Shown: in pieces, positions 1-9,003 of the stretch
How positions within the stretch are numbered: position 1 is the first letter of the stretch
Layout: every line of letters starts with the position of its first letter
Assembly: GCA_035934015.1 (NCBI GenBank)
Contig: DASYYH010000026.1
Location: forward strand, 110,720-174,719
Reading direction: 5' to 3'
Origin: Candidatus Acidiferrales bacterium
GTDB taxonomy: Bacteria; Acidobacteriota; Terriglobia; Acidiferrales; UBA7541
DNA: 64,000 nucleotides
Program-made: the position numbers and the translations under genes
The notes under the pieces: model-generated
The model's input: the letters and a program-made list of their open reading frames with translations, nothing else
Told to the model about the DNA's origin: nothing
Database searches by the model: none

Positions 1-286
1 GTCGTATAGGCGATGAACCAAGCCTTGCCAGGGAATCAGCATTTGAACCGCATTATCCTCCAACAGAACACATAGACTGCTTGGACCTCACAGCAGAGCT
101 ACTGTAACTGACGCATTCTAAAACACATAGATATAGTCGCTGTCTCCGTGTGCGGCCGACGCCCCATCTCTGCATGCTACTAGTACTTTGCTCCCAGCTA
201 AAGTGGCCCAGCGTACCATATCGCGCGCCGCGCCCAAACTTCAGAATGCGTGTGTCGGACACAAAACGCAGTCCAGGAGGGCAAGT
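1..286. other. No recognisable gene at window edge
   Basis: Several short open frames cross this stretch on both strands, but none has a convincing ribosome binding site or family resemblance. It probably carries the upstream region of the small gene that begins at 287. Nothing else is supported here. Confidence 0.4.
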
Positions 287-493
287 ATGGAAGGCGGATA
301 CACAGTCTGGATGGGGCAGCCAGTGGTTCTGAGAGTCGTGGCAGGTAACCTCCGCGTGCCGCTTCGTGGCCGCCTGGTGAGCGAAACGAATGATTCGCTC
401 CGTTTGCGCATCGCCGACAACTGGGACGTCGATATCTTTAAGTCCATGGTCGTGGCAGTCGAACAGGATCTGCCGACGGTTCTGATTCACTAA
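287..493 (+). CDS. Small hypothetical protein (68 aa)
   Basis: A 68-residue protein with the feel of a single small beta-rich domain: alternating hydrophobic and charged residues in the stretch LRGRLVSETNDSLRLRI, followed by VDIFKSMVVAVEQD. The start is chosen because a perfect AGGAGG lies at 275-280, six bases before the ATG; an upstream in-frame start at 188 has no such support. The layout recalls short PilZ-like or Sm-like beta-barrels, but no signature residue is present and I do not assign a function. It is followed 15 bases later by another short frame and then by a strong terminator, so the two may form a small transcription unit. Confidence 0.65.
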   Translation: MEGGYTVWMGQPVVLRVVAGNLRVPLRGRLVSETNDSLRLRIADNWDVDIFKSMVVAVEQDLPTVLIH

Positions 494-508
494 GCCGAGA
501 GTTTTCAT

Positions 509-682
509 ATGAGTGAGTTTCGCGATATTTCGACAGACACACAATCGGCGGATCAAGGCGCGGACGATTTTCGATCTGCGACACTTCTTCCGTTGCTGAT
601 GAGCGCTTATGGATTGGCTGCTACGCTGGCTTATCGCGAAATCTTGAGGTTTTTAATCATGGCGCGGGTTCTGGGCTGCTAG
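509..682 (+). CDS. Very small hypothetical protein (57 aa), possibly membrane-associated
   Basis: A 57-residue frame opening with ATG at 509. The first 20 residues are acidic and polar; the rest (about residues 24-57) is mostly hydrophobic and could form one membrane-associated helix. Only a weak purine run precedes the start. The argument for a gene is positional: it follows the 68-aa gene by 15 bases on the same strand and is followed at 734 by a strong rho-independent terminator. No family is recognised and it may be a chance frame. Confidence 0.35.
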   Translation: MSEFRDISTDTQSADQGADDFRSATLLPLLMSAYGLAATLAYREILRFLIMARVLGC

Positions 683-733
683 TTCGGACTCGCGCCAGAG
701 AATTCGATCTTCCGGCCCACCCTCAATGCCCCC

Positions 734-772
734 GCCCGGGCTCGTCACCCCACGAGTCCGGGCTTCTTTTTT
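734..772 (+). terminator. Rho-independent terminator
   Basis: An 11-base-pair stem (GCCCGGGCTCG at 734-744 with CGAGTCCGGGC at 753-763, one G-U pair) with an 8-base loop is followed by TTCTTTTTT. It ends the small transcription unit formed by the genes at 287 and 509. Confidence 0.85.
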
Positions 773-872
773 CTGCGCGGATAGGCGCCCAACTTCCAAA
801 TCAATACAGCACTGGAATCGAGAATCAGCGATGCGCCCTAGAAGTTTCTGCGCGTTAGCCGCTGGCAGCGGA

Positions 873-1259
873 CTAGTCGCTGTTCTTTTCTTCTTTGCCC
901 GACACCCAGGCGAATGCCTCTTCGCGGTCGCGAAACACACGTATGCCGCGCTCGCCGCGCATGTCACGGTGGATCTCAAATAAGCGCGCAAGTCCGTATA
1001 CGGCAGATGTCCTGGCGATGATTGCACGACGAGAGGTCGTTGAGAAAACGTGTTCTATAGCCAAGTCTCGAATGTCGGAAGCTTCTACGTCCACATCTGT
1101 TACCTCAGAGAAATCCATGATCTGCGAATAATTGGGGTCGAAATCAGGATCTCTAGTAAGCGCGCGGCGATGGGTAACAAGTTCGGCTTTCGTAACCACG
1201 CCGGATGCGGAACTCAGCACTAGCCGGCGAGTCTTGTCGATGGTGTATGCGGTGGGCAT
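873..1259 (-). CDS. SpoIIAA-like / STAS-fold protein (128 aa)
   Basis: The sequence resembles the SpoIIAA-like family, a STAS-type fold often found as a stand-alone protein: an N-terminal beta region (YTIDKTRRLVLSSASG), a central IMDFSEVTDVDV strand-loop that matches the position of the STAS phosphorylation/switch loop, and a C-terminal VFRDREEAFAWV helix typical of the family. The ATG at 1259 is preferred because the protein then begins directly at the first strand; a longer TTG start at 1316 exists, and an AGGAGG at 1339-1344 lies too far from it (22 bases) to decide. The role is unknown; family members are thought to bind lipids or act as switch proteins. Confidence 0.7.
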   Translation of the reverse strand: MPTAYTIDKTRRLVLSSASGVVTKAELVTHRRALTRDPDFDPNYSQIMDFSEVTDVDVEASDIRDLAIEHVFSTTSRRAIIARTSAVYGLARLFEIHRDMRGERGIRVFRDREEAFAWVSGKEEKNSD

Positions 1260-1380
1260 ACTCTGTTCAACGCCGAGTGAAGCTCGGATACTGAACCGCG
1301 CTGCGAAAATTTTCAATCACCGGAAATTCTTAGTCGTTCCTCCTGAGAAATATTTCGCCAGCCTTGCCCATGGCGTTCTC

Positions 1381-3066
1381 TCATTTGACGTCAGACATCG
1401 GAACAATCACGGTTCCGACATCACTTGTGGCAGGGTCTTCAACAAGGATGCGCATTGTTGTTGCGCCGGCCTGAGTCTGAACGTATTCATGAAAGAGAAT
1501 GCCGGATTTCAAGAGTGCAGGATATCGCTGCTCGGGGAATTGCAAGGTGAATGTCTTTCCGGACTGAAAAATCACTTTCCCGGTCTGGTCCTGTTCGATG
1601 ATGTAGACCTCAACGGTGCCTTTGCGCTCGCCGCCGCTTTGCGCAAGATGAAGATCATGCGCATCTATGGAACACAAAATCTTCAGTGAATTAGGCGGCT
1701 GGTCCGTGCGATCGATACGCGCGGTCAGCGGAATCGAAGAAGATTCGATTGGGCTCCGCACTGCTGTGACGAGCCGTACCTGGTCTTCGTTCTTCGTGGC
1801 TTCGGTGTCCGGGAAGGCGAAGTAGCCTCTCGGATAACGCACAGTCAAGCCGTGGCCTTTCACTTCCACCTTGATGTTATGAAATTTCCCGTCGAGCGCG
1901 CTGGGATCGATATAGAAGCCGAGAGTATAGGTGACGGCGGAATCGTCTACGGCTTTGCGAATGGCGCCGGTCAGATCGTTGGTGTTGACGAACGCCTTAC
2001 CGCCGGTATCTTCGGCGACTTTCTCCATCGTTGCAATGCCGATGGGCCGCTGCGACTGCCCAGGCATATTGTCATAGTGGCCCGCAGCGCCGGAAACTTC
2101 ATCAGCATCCGCATTTCCGCCGATCTCAGCCTGCTCCGAAAAGCCCGCGGGAAGCAGACCGCGTGCATCCACAGGATAAACGGCAATATTTGCGGGACCG
2201 AGCACATGAGCCATTGCTGCGCCAGAAAAAGGAAGATTGGCCGTCAGCCAAACGAGATTCTTGCGCCCCGGAATATTGGCGACATGGGAGGCAATTTGTT
2301 GGAGCGCAGCCATCGTTTCCGCACCGCGTTCTTCGTTGGCTCCTGCCGCCAACCGCATTGAGGCGCTGTTATCGAATCCGCTGCCTTGGCGGAAAAAATT
2401 TTCGGCCGTAGAGTCGTGGCCGGAAAGATTTATCGCCGTGCGGCCGGGCTCAACAATCTCACGATTCGTGATCGACTTGGCATCGTAGTTTTTCAGAATA
2501 TTGAGCAGCTGGTCGCGGTCGCTGGTGAAATCGCAGAGTACATAAAGAGAATGGTGGAGGCCGTAAATCGCGATGCGGTCCTGCGGCGGCAATTGCTTGA
2601 TGAATTCGATTAAGTGTGACTTGGCGTTTTGTAGTGCATGGTCTTCGATCCAAAACGGCGTGCTCTCGTACTGGCTTTCCGGCGAGGAACCGTAGAGCGT
2701 GTTCAGATTGTCGAGCAGTACGATGGTGATGCTGCGAGGTGCGGTAATTCCATAGTGCGGAACATCGGAGAAGACGTTCTGAGGCAGCGGCTGTTGTGGC
2801 GGTTGTTGTGTAGCAGCGGCGGCATCGGCGGAAAAAATGCTGATTGGCTGTGGTTTGCCGCGGTCAAAAACTGTGAAATCGTCTTTCGTGAGATTGGCCA
2901 CCGTGCGATTTTTATCGCGGACAATAATACCAAGCTGAACGAGACGCGCCGACACGCGAATCTTCGGAAGCTGCGAAGGATTCTGCGGCGCCGCCGAGAT
3001 TGGCAAGAGCGGCAGCAGAAGGCAAATGGCAACGCGGCAGCTCATCGAGCAAAGTGCGATTCTCAT
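1381..3066 (-). CDS. VWFA-related Acidobacterial domain protein, secreted (561 aa)
   Basis: Residues 1-26 are a clear signal peptide (CRVAICLLLPLLPISAAP). The following segment, ARLVQLGIIVRDKNRTVANL then DDFTVFDRGKPQ, is the hallmark opening of the VWFA-related family expanded in Acidobacteriota (TIGR03436 as I remember it). A von Willebrand A-like fold follows, with ITIVLLDNLNTLYGS in the place of the metal-binding loop and PGRKNLVWLTANLPF further on; the C-terminal about 150 residues form a beta-rich tail. It lies 46 bases downstream of egtD on the same strand and may be co-transcribed. The family has no established biochemical role; an extracytoplasmic binding protein is the likely reading. 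Confidence 0.88.
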   Translation of the reverse strand: MRIALCSMSCRVAICLLLPLLPISAAPQNPSQLPKIRVSARLVQLGIIVRDKNRTVANLTKDDFTVFDRGKPQPISIFSADAAAATQQPPQQPLPQNVFSDVPHYGITAPRSITIVLLDNLNTLYGSSPESQYESTPFWIEDHALQNAKSHLIEFIKQLPPQDRIAIYGLHHSLYVLCDFTSDRDQLLNILKNYDAKSITNREIVEPGRTAINLSGHDSTAENFFRQGSGFDNSASMRLAAGANEERGAETMAALQQIASHVANIPGRKNLVWLTANLPFSGAAMAHVLGPANIAVYPVDARGLLPAGFSEQAEIGGNADADEVSGAAGHYDNMPGQSQRPIGIATMEKVAEDTGGKAFVNTNDLTGAIRKAVDDSAVTYTLGFYIDPSALDGKFHNIKVEVKGHGLTVRYPRGYFAFPDTEATKNEDQVRLVTAVRSPIESSSIPLTARIDRTDQPPNSLKILCSIDAHDLHLAQSGGERKGTVEVYIIEQDQTGKVIFQSGKTFTLQFPEQRYPALLKSGILFHEYVQTQAGATTMRILVEDPATSDVGTVIVPMSDVK

Positions 3067-3112
3067 TTTTGTCCTGCTTCGCGGCGCTCAGCCTCTGCTG
3101 ATTCTATAACTC

Positions 3113-4099
3113 TTACTCTGCGAGAAACAAACTCTGTGCGAACGGCCATTCCGTGTCGACCCACTGAGCGGCGCAGCGGAAGCCAGCGCGTTCTCCCATC
3201 TTGGCGGCCTCGTCACAGCGATATTTATGCGAGCTTTCCGTCCAGATGGTTTCGCCTTCTGCAAAGTTTACATTCAATCTTGCGGCCGTAATATGCGCTG
3301 TTTGACGTCGCGCCGAACGCAAATGCATTTCGACTCGCCGATTTTCTTCGTCGTAGCGTACTTCATGTTCGAAAAATCGCAGGTCGAAATCGGCGCCGAG
3401 TTCGCGATTGATGCGCGCCAGCAAATTCTGATTGAACGCCGCGGTGACGCCTGCAGGATCATCATAAGCCAACAATAACTGACTCACGGATTTTTCAAGG
3501 TCCGTCGCCAGCAGCAACGCATCGCAAGGATGCAGCACGTTCCGCACTTCGCGCAAAAAAGCTTCGCCGGCGGGACGATCGAAATTGCCGATCGTGCTGC
3601 CCAGAAACAGAACGAGGAATCGCTCTCCCGAATTCCGCCGCGAAGCAACATCGAGCAATCCATCCAAATAGGCGCGCTCGAATCCCACGATGCTGACGGA
3701 ATCGATGCGGCCGAGTTCCTGCCAGCAGCGCGAAAGCGCGGTGCGCGAGATGTCAATGGGATAGTAATTGACGGGCTGTCGCCGCGAGAGTGCCTCCAAT
3801 ATCCATCGCGTTTTCGTTCCGCTTCCACTGCCCAATTCCGCGACGGCCACCGGCGCTGGCAGCCGGTCGATGACATCTTCCGCGTGACGCTTCAGCAAGC
3901 GAGCGCCCGCGCGCGAGAGGCCGTACTCCGGCAGCAAGCAAATCGCTTCGAACAGCGCAGAACCAACTTCGTCGTAAAGATACTTCGACGGCAGTTCTTT
4001 TTGTCCTGTCTTACTCAATCCAGCGTGCACATCCGCGGCAAAATCTTCGAGCTGCTTCCCTGTGACGCCATGCGTGGCGATTCTCGCGGCAGTTGCCAT
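3113..4099 (-). CDS. egtD: L-histidine N-alpha-methyltransferase EgtD
   Basis: EgtD methylates the alpha-amino group of histidine three times using S-adenosylmethionine to give hercynine, the first step of ergothioneine synthesis. The 328-residue length fits the family. The N-terminal SKYLYDEVGSALFEAICLLPEY block is characteristic, the SAM-binding glycine motif is AELGSGSGTKTR near residue 88, and LFLGSTIGNF follows as expected. The C-terminal histidine-binding region contains NVNFAEGETIWTESSHKY. The start is three bases past the egtB stop, and the ribosome binding site GGAGGAGT lies inside the last codons of egtB, so the two are translationally coupled. Confidence 0.95.
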   Translation of the reverse strand: MATAARIATHGVTGKQLEDFAADVHAGLSKTGQKELPSKYLYDEVGSALFEAICLLPEYGLSRAGARLLKRHAEDVIDRLPAPVAVAELGSGSGTKTRWILEALSRRQPVNYYPIDISRTALSRCWQELGRIDSVSIVGFERAYLDGLLDVASRRNSGERFLVLFLGSTIGNFDRPAGEAFLREVRNVLHPCDALLLATDLEKSVSQLLLAYDDPAGVTAAFNQNLLARINRELGADFDLRFFEHEVRYDEENRRVEMHLRSARRQTAHITAARLNVNFAEGETIWTESSHKYRCDEAAKMGERAGFRCAAQWVDTEWPFAQSLFLAE

Positions 4100-4102
4100 G
4101 GC

Positions 4103-5428
4103 TTACTCCTCCACCGTGCGGAATTTCGCGTACACATAGGGATAATGCGGCTGGAACCAATTGCGGAAGGAGCGCCGCAGCATGCAAGCGGCCGTGCGTT
4201 GCGATCCGCCCTTCATCACGAAATGCTTGCCATCGAAAAAGTTCGCAGAGTAGCCGGGATAAAACGAAAACGGTTCGAATCCAGGGAATGGCGCAAACGG
4301 AGTCGAAGTCCACTCCCATCCGTTTCCCAGCAAGTCGTAAATACCAAACGCGCTTTGCCCCGCCGGATGCGCGTTTACCGGCGTCGGATCCCAATGCTGA
4401 AAATTGAAATTTCCGCGACTGGCGCTCGGCTCCACATCACCCCACGGGTACATGCATTCGATTTCGGCGGGCGTGCCATAGGCCGCGCGATGCCATTGCG
4501 CTTCCGTCGGCAAGGACTGGGCCTCCCATCGCGCATAGGCTGAGGCTTCCGCGTGGCTTACGTACGCAGGGCAATCGAACGGCAGCGGCACTTGCGCGAA
4601 CATCCCGCGATATTTCCACTCTTCGCCGTCGCGCTGCCAGAGAAGCGGATGCGAGATTCGCGCTTCGGATTTCCATGCCCACGCTTCGCGGCTCCATAGC
4701 CGCGCGTCGTCGTACCCGCCCGCGCTGAGGAATGCCAGAAACTCTCGATTCGTTACCGGATACGCGCCAATGCGAAACGCGTTCACATCGATCGCGTGTT
4801 CTTCGAATTCGTTGTCCCAGCCGAACGCGCCACTGGAGCGCCGCAGTCCCAGTGTTGCCTTCCCAGAGGGAATACCAGCCATGTGCGGCTCGACTGTTCG
4901 CGCCGCGACAGTCGAACTGCTCACTTCGGGCGCGATTTTCCGGTCATACGGCAATTGGTGCAGCAAATATGCCAGCGTTTCCGCATGCATCAGCCGATGC
5001 TCGATGGCAACGTTCAGCAGCGTTCCGTCGGCGACAAACTTCGGCAACGAATTCGCCGGGGCATTCAGCGCAGAGTCGATTCGGTTGCGCACTTCGCGAT
5101 TGTATGCAGCTACATCTTCAATTGTTGGCCAGTCGCTGGGAACGTCGTGCGGGAGCTGGCCATCGACGGGATCGATTCCGAAGGCGAAAAGTTTGTCGTA
5201 CTCAGGATGGAAGCTCAGATGATCGAAAGCGCCACGCGCGATCAAATTCCAATCGAAGGCCTCCAGGTGGCCTAAATAAAAAACGAGCCTGTGGCGTTCG
5301 GGGATTGGCCGGTCGTAAAGAGCCTCGGGACGGAGAATCCGGAAAAGCATATCCGTCTGCCGTCGCGCACTCCCCAGACGTCCCTGCAAGGGATAGATAG
5401 ATTCGGGCTGTACCTTCGGAGTAGCCAT
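4103..5428 (-). CDS. egtB: Ergothioneine biosynthesis sulfoxide synthase EgtB
   Basis: EgtB is a non-haem iron enzyme that joins hercynine to a thiol donor with oxygen, producing a sulfoxide precursor of ergothioneine. The N-terminal DinB-like half carries the metal ligands: H54 (LGHLEAF) and the H-x3-H-x-E motif EHRLMHAETL with H144 and H148. The C-terminal half (about 185-440) is an FGE-sulfatase domain with LLGNGWEWTSTPF and KGGSQRTAACMLRRSFRN. GGAGG precedes the ATG by 8 bases. EgtA, EgtC and EgtE are absent here; some EgtB types use cysteine rather than gamma-glutamylcysteine and then need only EgtD and a lyase, and an acidobacterial EgtB of that type has been described. Donor specificity here is inference. 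Confidence 0.93.
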   Translation of the reverse strand: MATPKVQPESIYPLQGRLGSARRQTDMLFRILRPEALYDRPIPERHRLVFYLGHLEAFDWNLIARGAFDHLSFHPEYDKLFAFGIDPVDGQLPHDVPSDWPTIEDVAAYNREVRNRIDSALNAPANSLPKFVADGTLLNVAIEHRLMHAETLAYLLHQLPYDRKIAPEVSSSTVAARTVEPHMAGIPSGKATLGLRRSSGAFGWDNEFEEHAIDVNAFRIGAYPVTNREFLAFLSAGGYDDARLWSREAWAWKSEARISHPLLWQRDGEEWKYRGMFAQVPLPFDCPAYVSHAEASAYARWEAQSLPTEAQWHRAAYGTPAEIECMYPWGDVEPSASRGNFNFQHWDPTPVNAHPAGQSAFGIYDLLGNGWEWTSTPFAPFPGFEPFSFYPGYSANFFDGKHFVMKGGSQRTAACMLRRSFRNWFQPHYPYVYAKFRTVEE

Positions 5429-5562
5429 GAGAGGGGCCTCCGGGCTAGATGCTCATTTTCCTACTTTGGGGCGCTTTGGACAACAAGACTTAGATTCACG
5501 GACAGTGCGGGCGGATACATACAGAGACTTCCGGGTCGGGGGCTAACAAGGGTTTCCCGGAG

Positions 5563-6192
5563 CTAGCCGAGGTGCGAGCGGCCCGGAGAAATGACATACT
5601 CCATCAGCTTGCGAAGCGCTTTGCCGCGATGGCTTATTTCATTTTTTTCTGTTTCATTCAATTCCGCGAAGGTCTTGGCGCGTTCGGCGGAGTAAAAAAC
5701 CGGATCGTATCCAAATCCATTGCGCCCTCGGGGTTCTTCGGTGATCGTGCCCTCGGCCAGATCGGAAAAAATGGCGAGCATCCGACCCTCTCTTGCGGCT
5801 GCGACAACACAGACAAAGTGCGCCAGGCGCGTATCACCGTCCTTTCCGCGCAATTCGCCGAGCAGTTTCGCCACACGCTCCGAATCTGTCGCGTTTGGTC
5901 CTGCGTAGCGCGCCGAATGCACGCCCGGCGCGCCACCCAATGACGGAACAACCAGCCCCGAATCATCCGCGAAGACGATTCCATCCCTATCCCCACGGAA
6001 ATGTTTGCTGTAGTGCAGCGCTTTTCCGGCTGCGTTTTCGGCGAATGTTGGGGCGTCCTCAGGAAAACCGGGAATGTTCTGAAATTGTGGGAGCAAATCC
6101 ACCACGATGTCACGCCCTATAGCCAGTGTGCGGTATTCGCTCAGCTTTCCGGCGTTCGTTGATGCGAGGAGTAATTTAACGGGCGTGCGCAC
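5563..6192 (-). CDS. rdgB: XTP/dITP diphosphatase (RdgB/HAM1 family)
   Basis: This enzyme hydrolyses non-canonical purine nucleoside triphosphates (dITP, XTP, ITP) to monophosphates and keeps them out of DNA and RNA. The N-terminal [15 protein letters not shown] is the family's substrate-binding opening, [17 protein letters not shown] is the second signature, and [12 protein letters not shown] and SHRGKAL complete the active-site set. The 209-residue length is normal. The GTG start at 6192 overlaps the end of rph by 17 bases, so the two genes are coupled, an arrangement that is common in bacteria. Confidence 0.95.
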   Translation of the reverse strand: MRTPVKLLLASTNAGKLSEYRTLAIGRDIVVDLLPQFQNIPGFPEDAPTFAENAAGKALHYSKHFRGDRDGIVFADDSGLVVPSLGGAPGVHSARYAGPNATDSERVAKLLGELRGKDGDTRLAHFVCVVAAAREGRMLAIFSDLAEGTITEEPRGRNGFGYDPVFYSAERAKTFAELNETEKNEISHRGKALRKLMEYVISPGRSHLG

Positions 6193-6913
6193 GGAAATCC
6201 ATGTGCAGCAGGTCGCGCTGCACCTTTGTCAGATCGCGTATTCCTGCCGTTGCGAGACGCAATAACGACTGCATCTCGCCATCTGTGAAAGGACGGCCCT
6301 CCGCTGTCGCCTGCACTTCGACAAGCCGGCCCGTGCCGGTCATCACCACGTTCATGTCCACCTGGGCGCGCGAATCTTCTTCGTACGCGAGGTCAAGAAG
6401 CAATTCATCTTTTACGATTCCCACGCTGACAGCGGCCACGGAATCCACGAGCGGGATGACCGGCAGAATTCCTGCCGCCTTCATGCGCTCGAACGCCAGA
6501 GCCAGAGCCACAAATGCGCCAGAAATGGACGTCGTTCGCGTCCCGCCGTCGGCCTCAATCACATCGCAGTCGATCCATACCGTGCGCTCACCCAGCGCCT
6601 CAAGGTCGGTCACGGCGCGCAAAGCTCTCCCGATCAATCGCTGAATTTCTTGCGTTCGTCCCGATTGTTTCCCGCGAGCGGCTTCCCGAGGAGTGCGCTT
6701 ATCTGTCGCGCGCGGCAGCATTCCGTATTCGCTGGTCACCCAGCCTTTTTCCTGGCCGCGCAAAAATTGTGGCACGCCGTCTTCAATCGTCGCCGTGGCC
6801 ACGACGCGCGTGCGCCCCGCCTCAATCAACACGCTTCCTTCGGCCGTCGAGACGAAGTCCGGCGTCAGTTTAATCGACCGCAATTCGCTTGCTGCGCGTC
6901 CGTCGGGTCGCAA
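6176..6913 (-). CDS. rph: Ribonuclease PH
   Basis: RNase PH is a phosphate-dependent 3'-5' exoribonuclease that trims the 3' ends of tRNA precursors. The whole 245-residue sequence follows the family: N-terminal [27 protein letters not shown], the [20 protein letters not shown] block, and the [16 protein letters not shown] motif. The start is TTG at 6913; it is preferred because AGGAGG sits about 5 bases upstream and the conserved RPDGR follows at once. It lies between the GerMN gene and rdgB in a minus-strand operon. Confidence 0.95.
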   Translation of the reverse strand: MRPDGRAASELRSIKLTPDFVSTAEGSVLIEAGRTRVVATATIEDGVPQFLRGQEKGWVTSEYGMLPRATDKRTPREAARGKQSGRTQEIQRLIGRALRAVTDLEALGERTVWIDCDVIEADGGTRTTSISGAFVALALAFERMKAAGILPVIPLVDSVAAVSVGIVKDELLLDLAYEEDSRAQVDMNVVMTGTGRLVEVQATAEGRPFTDGEMQSLLRLATAGIRDLTKVQRDLLHMDFRAHAR

Positions 6914-7007
6914 AAATCCCTCCTGGCATGAACTCAGGTCGTCTTACTCCATCGCGACGCTACAGTTTGAAACTCAACCTGCACAGTGTCAACCGTGCTG
7001 CGCAGCT

Positions 7008-7697
7008 TCATAACAAACTTTTTGGCTTCTGTGGCGCTCCAGACTTCGCTGGCGGATTCACGGAGGGAGCCGGACTCGGAGGATTCGAAGGCGCAGCCGG
7101 AGTCATAATGGCCGGACGCACTTCGAAAAAACCCGATAGGTCGATGTGTCCGGCGAGCGTCTCCGCTCCTTGCCCATGGATGAGAATTTTCAGACGCGTG
7201 ATCGATGGTACGTTTGCGCCCAGCGTTTGTGCCAGCGAACTGACCGCCATCCATTCGCTCAGAATTCCCGAAGGCATTTCTGACGCCATCTCATCGGAAA
7301 AATCCGCCACAGCAGTGCCGTCCGGCAAAATGTAAAAATTGAGGAGTGTCGCTCCCGTGGGCAGAGTTCGTTGCGCGGGCGACGGCGGATTTGCGATGAG
7401 TTCCTCGATCAATTGCTTGGCGCGTTCGACGGGATCAGCCGATAGCGGCAATTGCACAGTCACGGGCGCGAGCTGATCCGGCTGCGTCGTGGAAACCCAA
7501 AACAACTGAGCGTTCGACTTTACGTCCGTCGGCGTCGAGATCGGCGGCGCAATCACCTCGCGCCGCTCCTGCTCTTCCGTGGCCTGTGTGTGTTGCAAAC
7601 GCGCCGCACGTTGGTGCAGCGTTCGAAAGTAAACCAATCCGACCAGCACAGCGGCTGCGAGCGCGATCAGAATCAGCGTAATGCGCCGCATACTCAT
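7008..7697 (-). CDS. GerMN-domain protein, membrane-anchored
   Basis: A 229-residue protein with an N-terminal membrane anchor (residues 5-25, ITLILIALAAAVLVGLVYF) and a GerMN domain at about residues 63-190, recognised from ERAKQLIEELI, PTGATLLNFYILPDGTAVADFS and SLAQTLGANVPSITRLKILI. GerMN domains are found in extracytoplasmic proteins linked to peptidoglycan in sporulating and non-sporulating bacteria. The last 40 residues are Pro/Ala/Ser rich. The start overlaps the stop of the upstream amidase gene by 4 bases (ATGA), which supports a joint role at the cell wall. It is not evidence for sporulation in this organism. Confidence 0.82.
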   Translation of the reverse strand: MSMRRITLILIALAAAVLVGLVYFRTLHQRAARLQHTQATEEQERREVIAPPISTPTDVKSNAQLFWVSTTQPDQLAPVTVQLPLSADPVERAKQLIEELIANPPSPAQRTLPTGATLLNFYILPDGTAVADFSDEMASEMPSGILSEWMAVSSLAQTLGANVPSITRLKILIHGQGAETLAGHIDLSGFFEVRPAIMTPAAPSNPPSPAPSVNPPAKSGAPQKPKSLL

Positions 7698-8494
7698 TTT
7701 CCACCCGGTGGATAAATCGTTTTGTACGCCATCACAGCGCGTGTGATTCCGCTGGCCAGATCGGGAATCAACGCTTCCAGTTTTGCGCGATCCATAGCTA
7801 TGTTGGAAATTTCGAGTGCTACAGCCGGTTCAGCGATGGAGCGCAATTGATATACCGGTGCGCCCCGCGAAACATTCGGCGATCCCTTGAATTTGTCCGC
7901 GAGCTCGACTTGAATCAAATCGCCAAGCTTCCCGCTCTGCGTCAGATAAGGTTTCTGAGCTTCGCGCCACAATAGAAATCCCGAGGCTGCGCTCATCTGC
8001 GCGGCGGTTTGAGCTGCATTCCCTTGTACGTCGCTCGCTCCCACGTTCGGCGACGGAAACAAATACGTGTACGTCCGCAGACTTCCTGGCGGCCCGGAAG
8101 AACCCACGTGCAGGCTGATAAAAATGGCGTCCGTCTGCGCATTCGCTGTTTGTGCGCGATCATCGAATGCCGGATCCGCGTCGCTTTCGCGCGTCATCAC
8201 GACTTGAAATCCCTGCGCACGAAGCGAGCTTGCTATTGCCTGCGCGAGTTCGAGAACGATGTCTTTTTCCGCCACGCCGCCTGGACCGCGCGCGCCGGAA
8301 TCCGTGCCGCCATGCGCTGCGTCGAGCACAACGGTCCGCAAGGATTCGTTCGCTTGCGGCGGCGTAACGGCCTGCTGGGTCGGATTTTGTTGTGGCTGAC
8401 TTTGCTGCGCTGGCTGTTGCGCGTTAGAGGTGTGAGCCAACGCGCACGCTACAGCAAAGCAACAAACCGCTCCGAAGATTCGGGCGCGCCTCAC
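7694..8494 (-). CDS. N-acetylmuramoyl-L-alanine amidase (Amidase_3 type)
   Basis: This enzyme cleaves the amide bond between N-acetylmuramic acid and the peptide stem of peptidoglycan. A signal peptide (residues 1-25) and a Gln/Pro-rich linker (26-50) precede a zinc amidase domain with H61 (LDAAHGGTDSGARG), E76 (GVAEKDIVLELA) and H129 (FISLHVG), and a C-terminal catalytic glutamate in AVALEISN. The 266-residue length suits a single-domain enzyme without a targeting module. The predicted start is GTG with no good ribosome binding site, so the exact N-terminus is uncertain. It heads the operon amidase-GerMN-rph-rdgB. Confidence 0.88.
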   Translation of the reverse strand: MRRARIFGAVCCFAVACALAHTSNAQQPAQQSQPQQNPTQQAVTPPQANESLRTVVLDAAHGGTDSGARGPGGVAEKDIVLELAQAIASSLRAQGFQVVMTRESDADPAFDDRAQTANAQTDAIFISLHVGSSGPPGSLRTYTYLFPSPNVGASDVQGNAAQTAAQMSAASGFLLWREAQKPYLTQSGKLGDLIQVELADKFKGSPNVSRGAPVYQLRSIAEPAVALEISNIAMDRAKLEALIPDLASGITRAVMAYKTIYPPGGK

Positions 8495-8625
8495 GCCGCA
8501 GAGGATAACAGAAATATTCCTGAAGTATTTCCCGAACCACGGACCTCTTGCAGTGCTGTGTACTCTTTGCAGACGAAAACCTCACGCCGGTTGACCTGGG
8601 GCCGTCACTGCCCTAAAAAGGAACC

Positions 8626-8949
8626 ATGAAGCCCTTTGCGATTTTCCTATTTTCGTTGATGTCAGCAATTCCCGCGCTGGCCGGCCCGCGTGTCTATCAG
8701 CCCGGCAAGGTGCTTTCGTTCGATACGGGGCAAGTTCAAAAAGGTTCGAAGCACGCGGCGAAAGATGAAGTCGTGTATCAGGTGCAAGTCGGTTCCGTCG
8801 TTTACAAAGTTACGAACCACTCGAAGAAGCACGAATTCTCAGCCGACCAAATGGTCCAGTGCCGCACCGACAAGGCTCATCTCTTCATTGAGAAAGAAAA
8901 GGGCGGCGAAGTGAAGTACGACATTGTTGGCGAAGTCGCCTCACACTAG
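8626..8949 (+). CDS. Small secreted hypothetical protein (107 aa)
   Basis: Begins with a signal peptide (FAIFLFSLMSAIPALAGP, cleavage expected near residue 20) after an AAGGAA ribosome binding site 6 bases before the ATG. The mature part is about 87 residues, lysine-rich and beta-prone (VVYQVQVGSVVYKVTNHSKK). No family is recognised. It stands alone between the divergent amidase operon and a convergent dehydrogenase gene, so the context gives no function. Confidence 0.7.
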   Translation: MKPFAIFLFSLMSAIPALAGPRVYQPGKVLSFDTGQVQKGSKHAAKDEVVYQVQVGSVVYKVTNHSKKHEFSADQMVQCRTDKAHLFIEKEKGGEVKYDIVGEVASH

Positions 8950-9003
8950 TCCACGCAGAATCCCAGTTCGCTTCGGACAGACATTCAGAAATGCTGGCGC
9001 GAG

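Noticed and set aside
53..556. 167-codon minus-strand frame at the window edge
   Set aside because: It is antisense to the 68-aa gene with a strong ribosome binding site and lacks any recognisable motif.
7008..7697. GerMN protein as evidence of spore formation
   Set aside because: GerMN domains occur in many non-sporulating bacteria, and no other sporulation gene is present.
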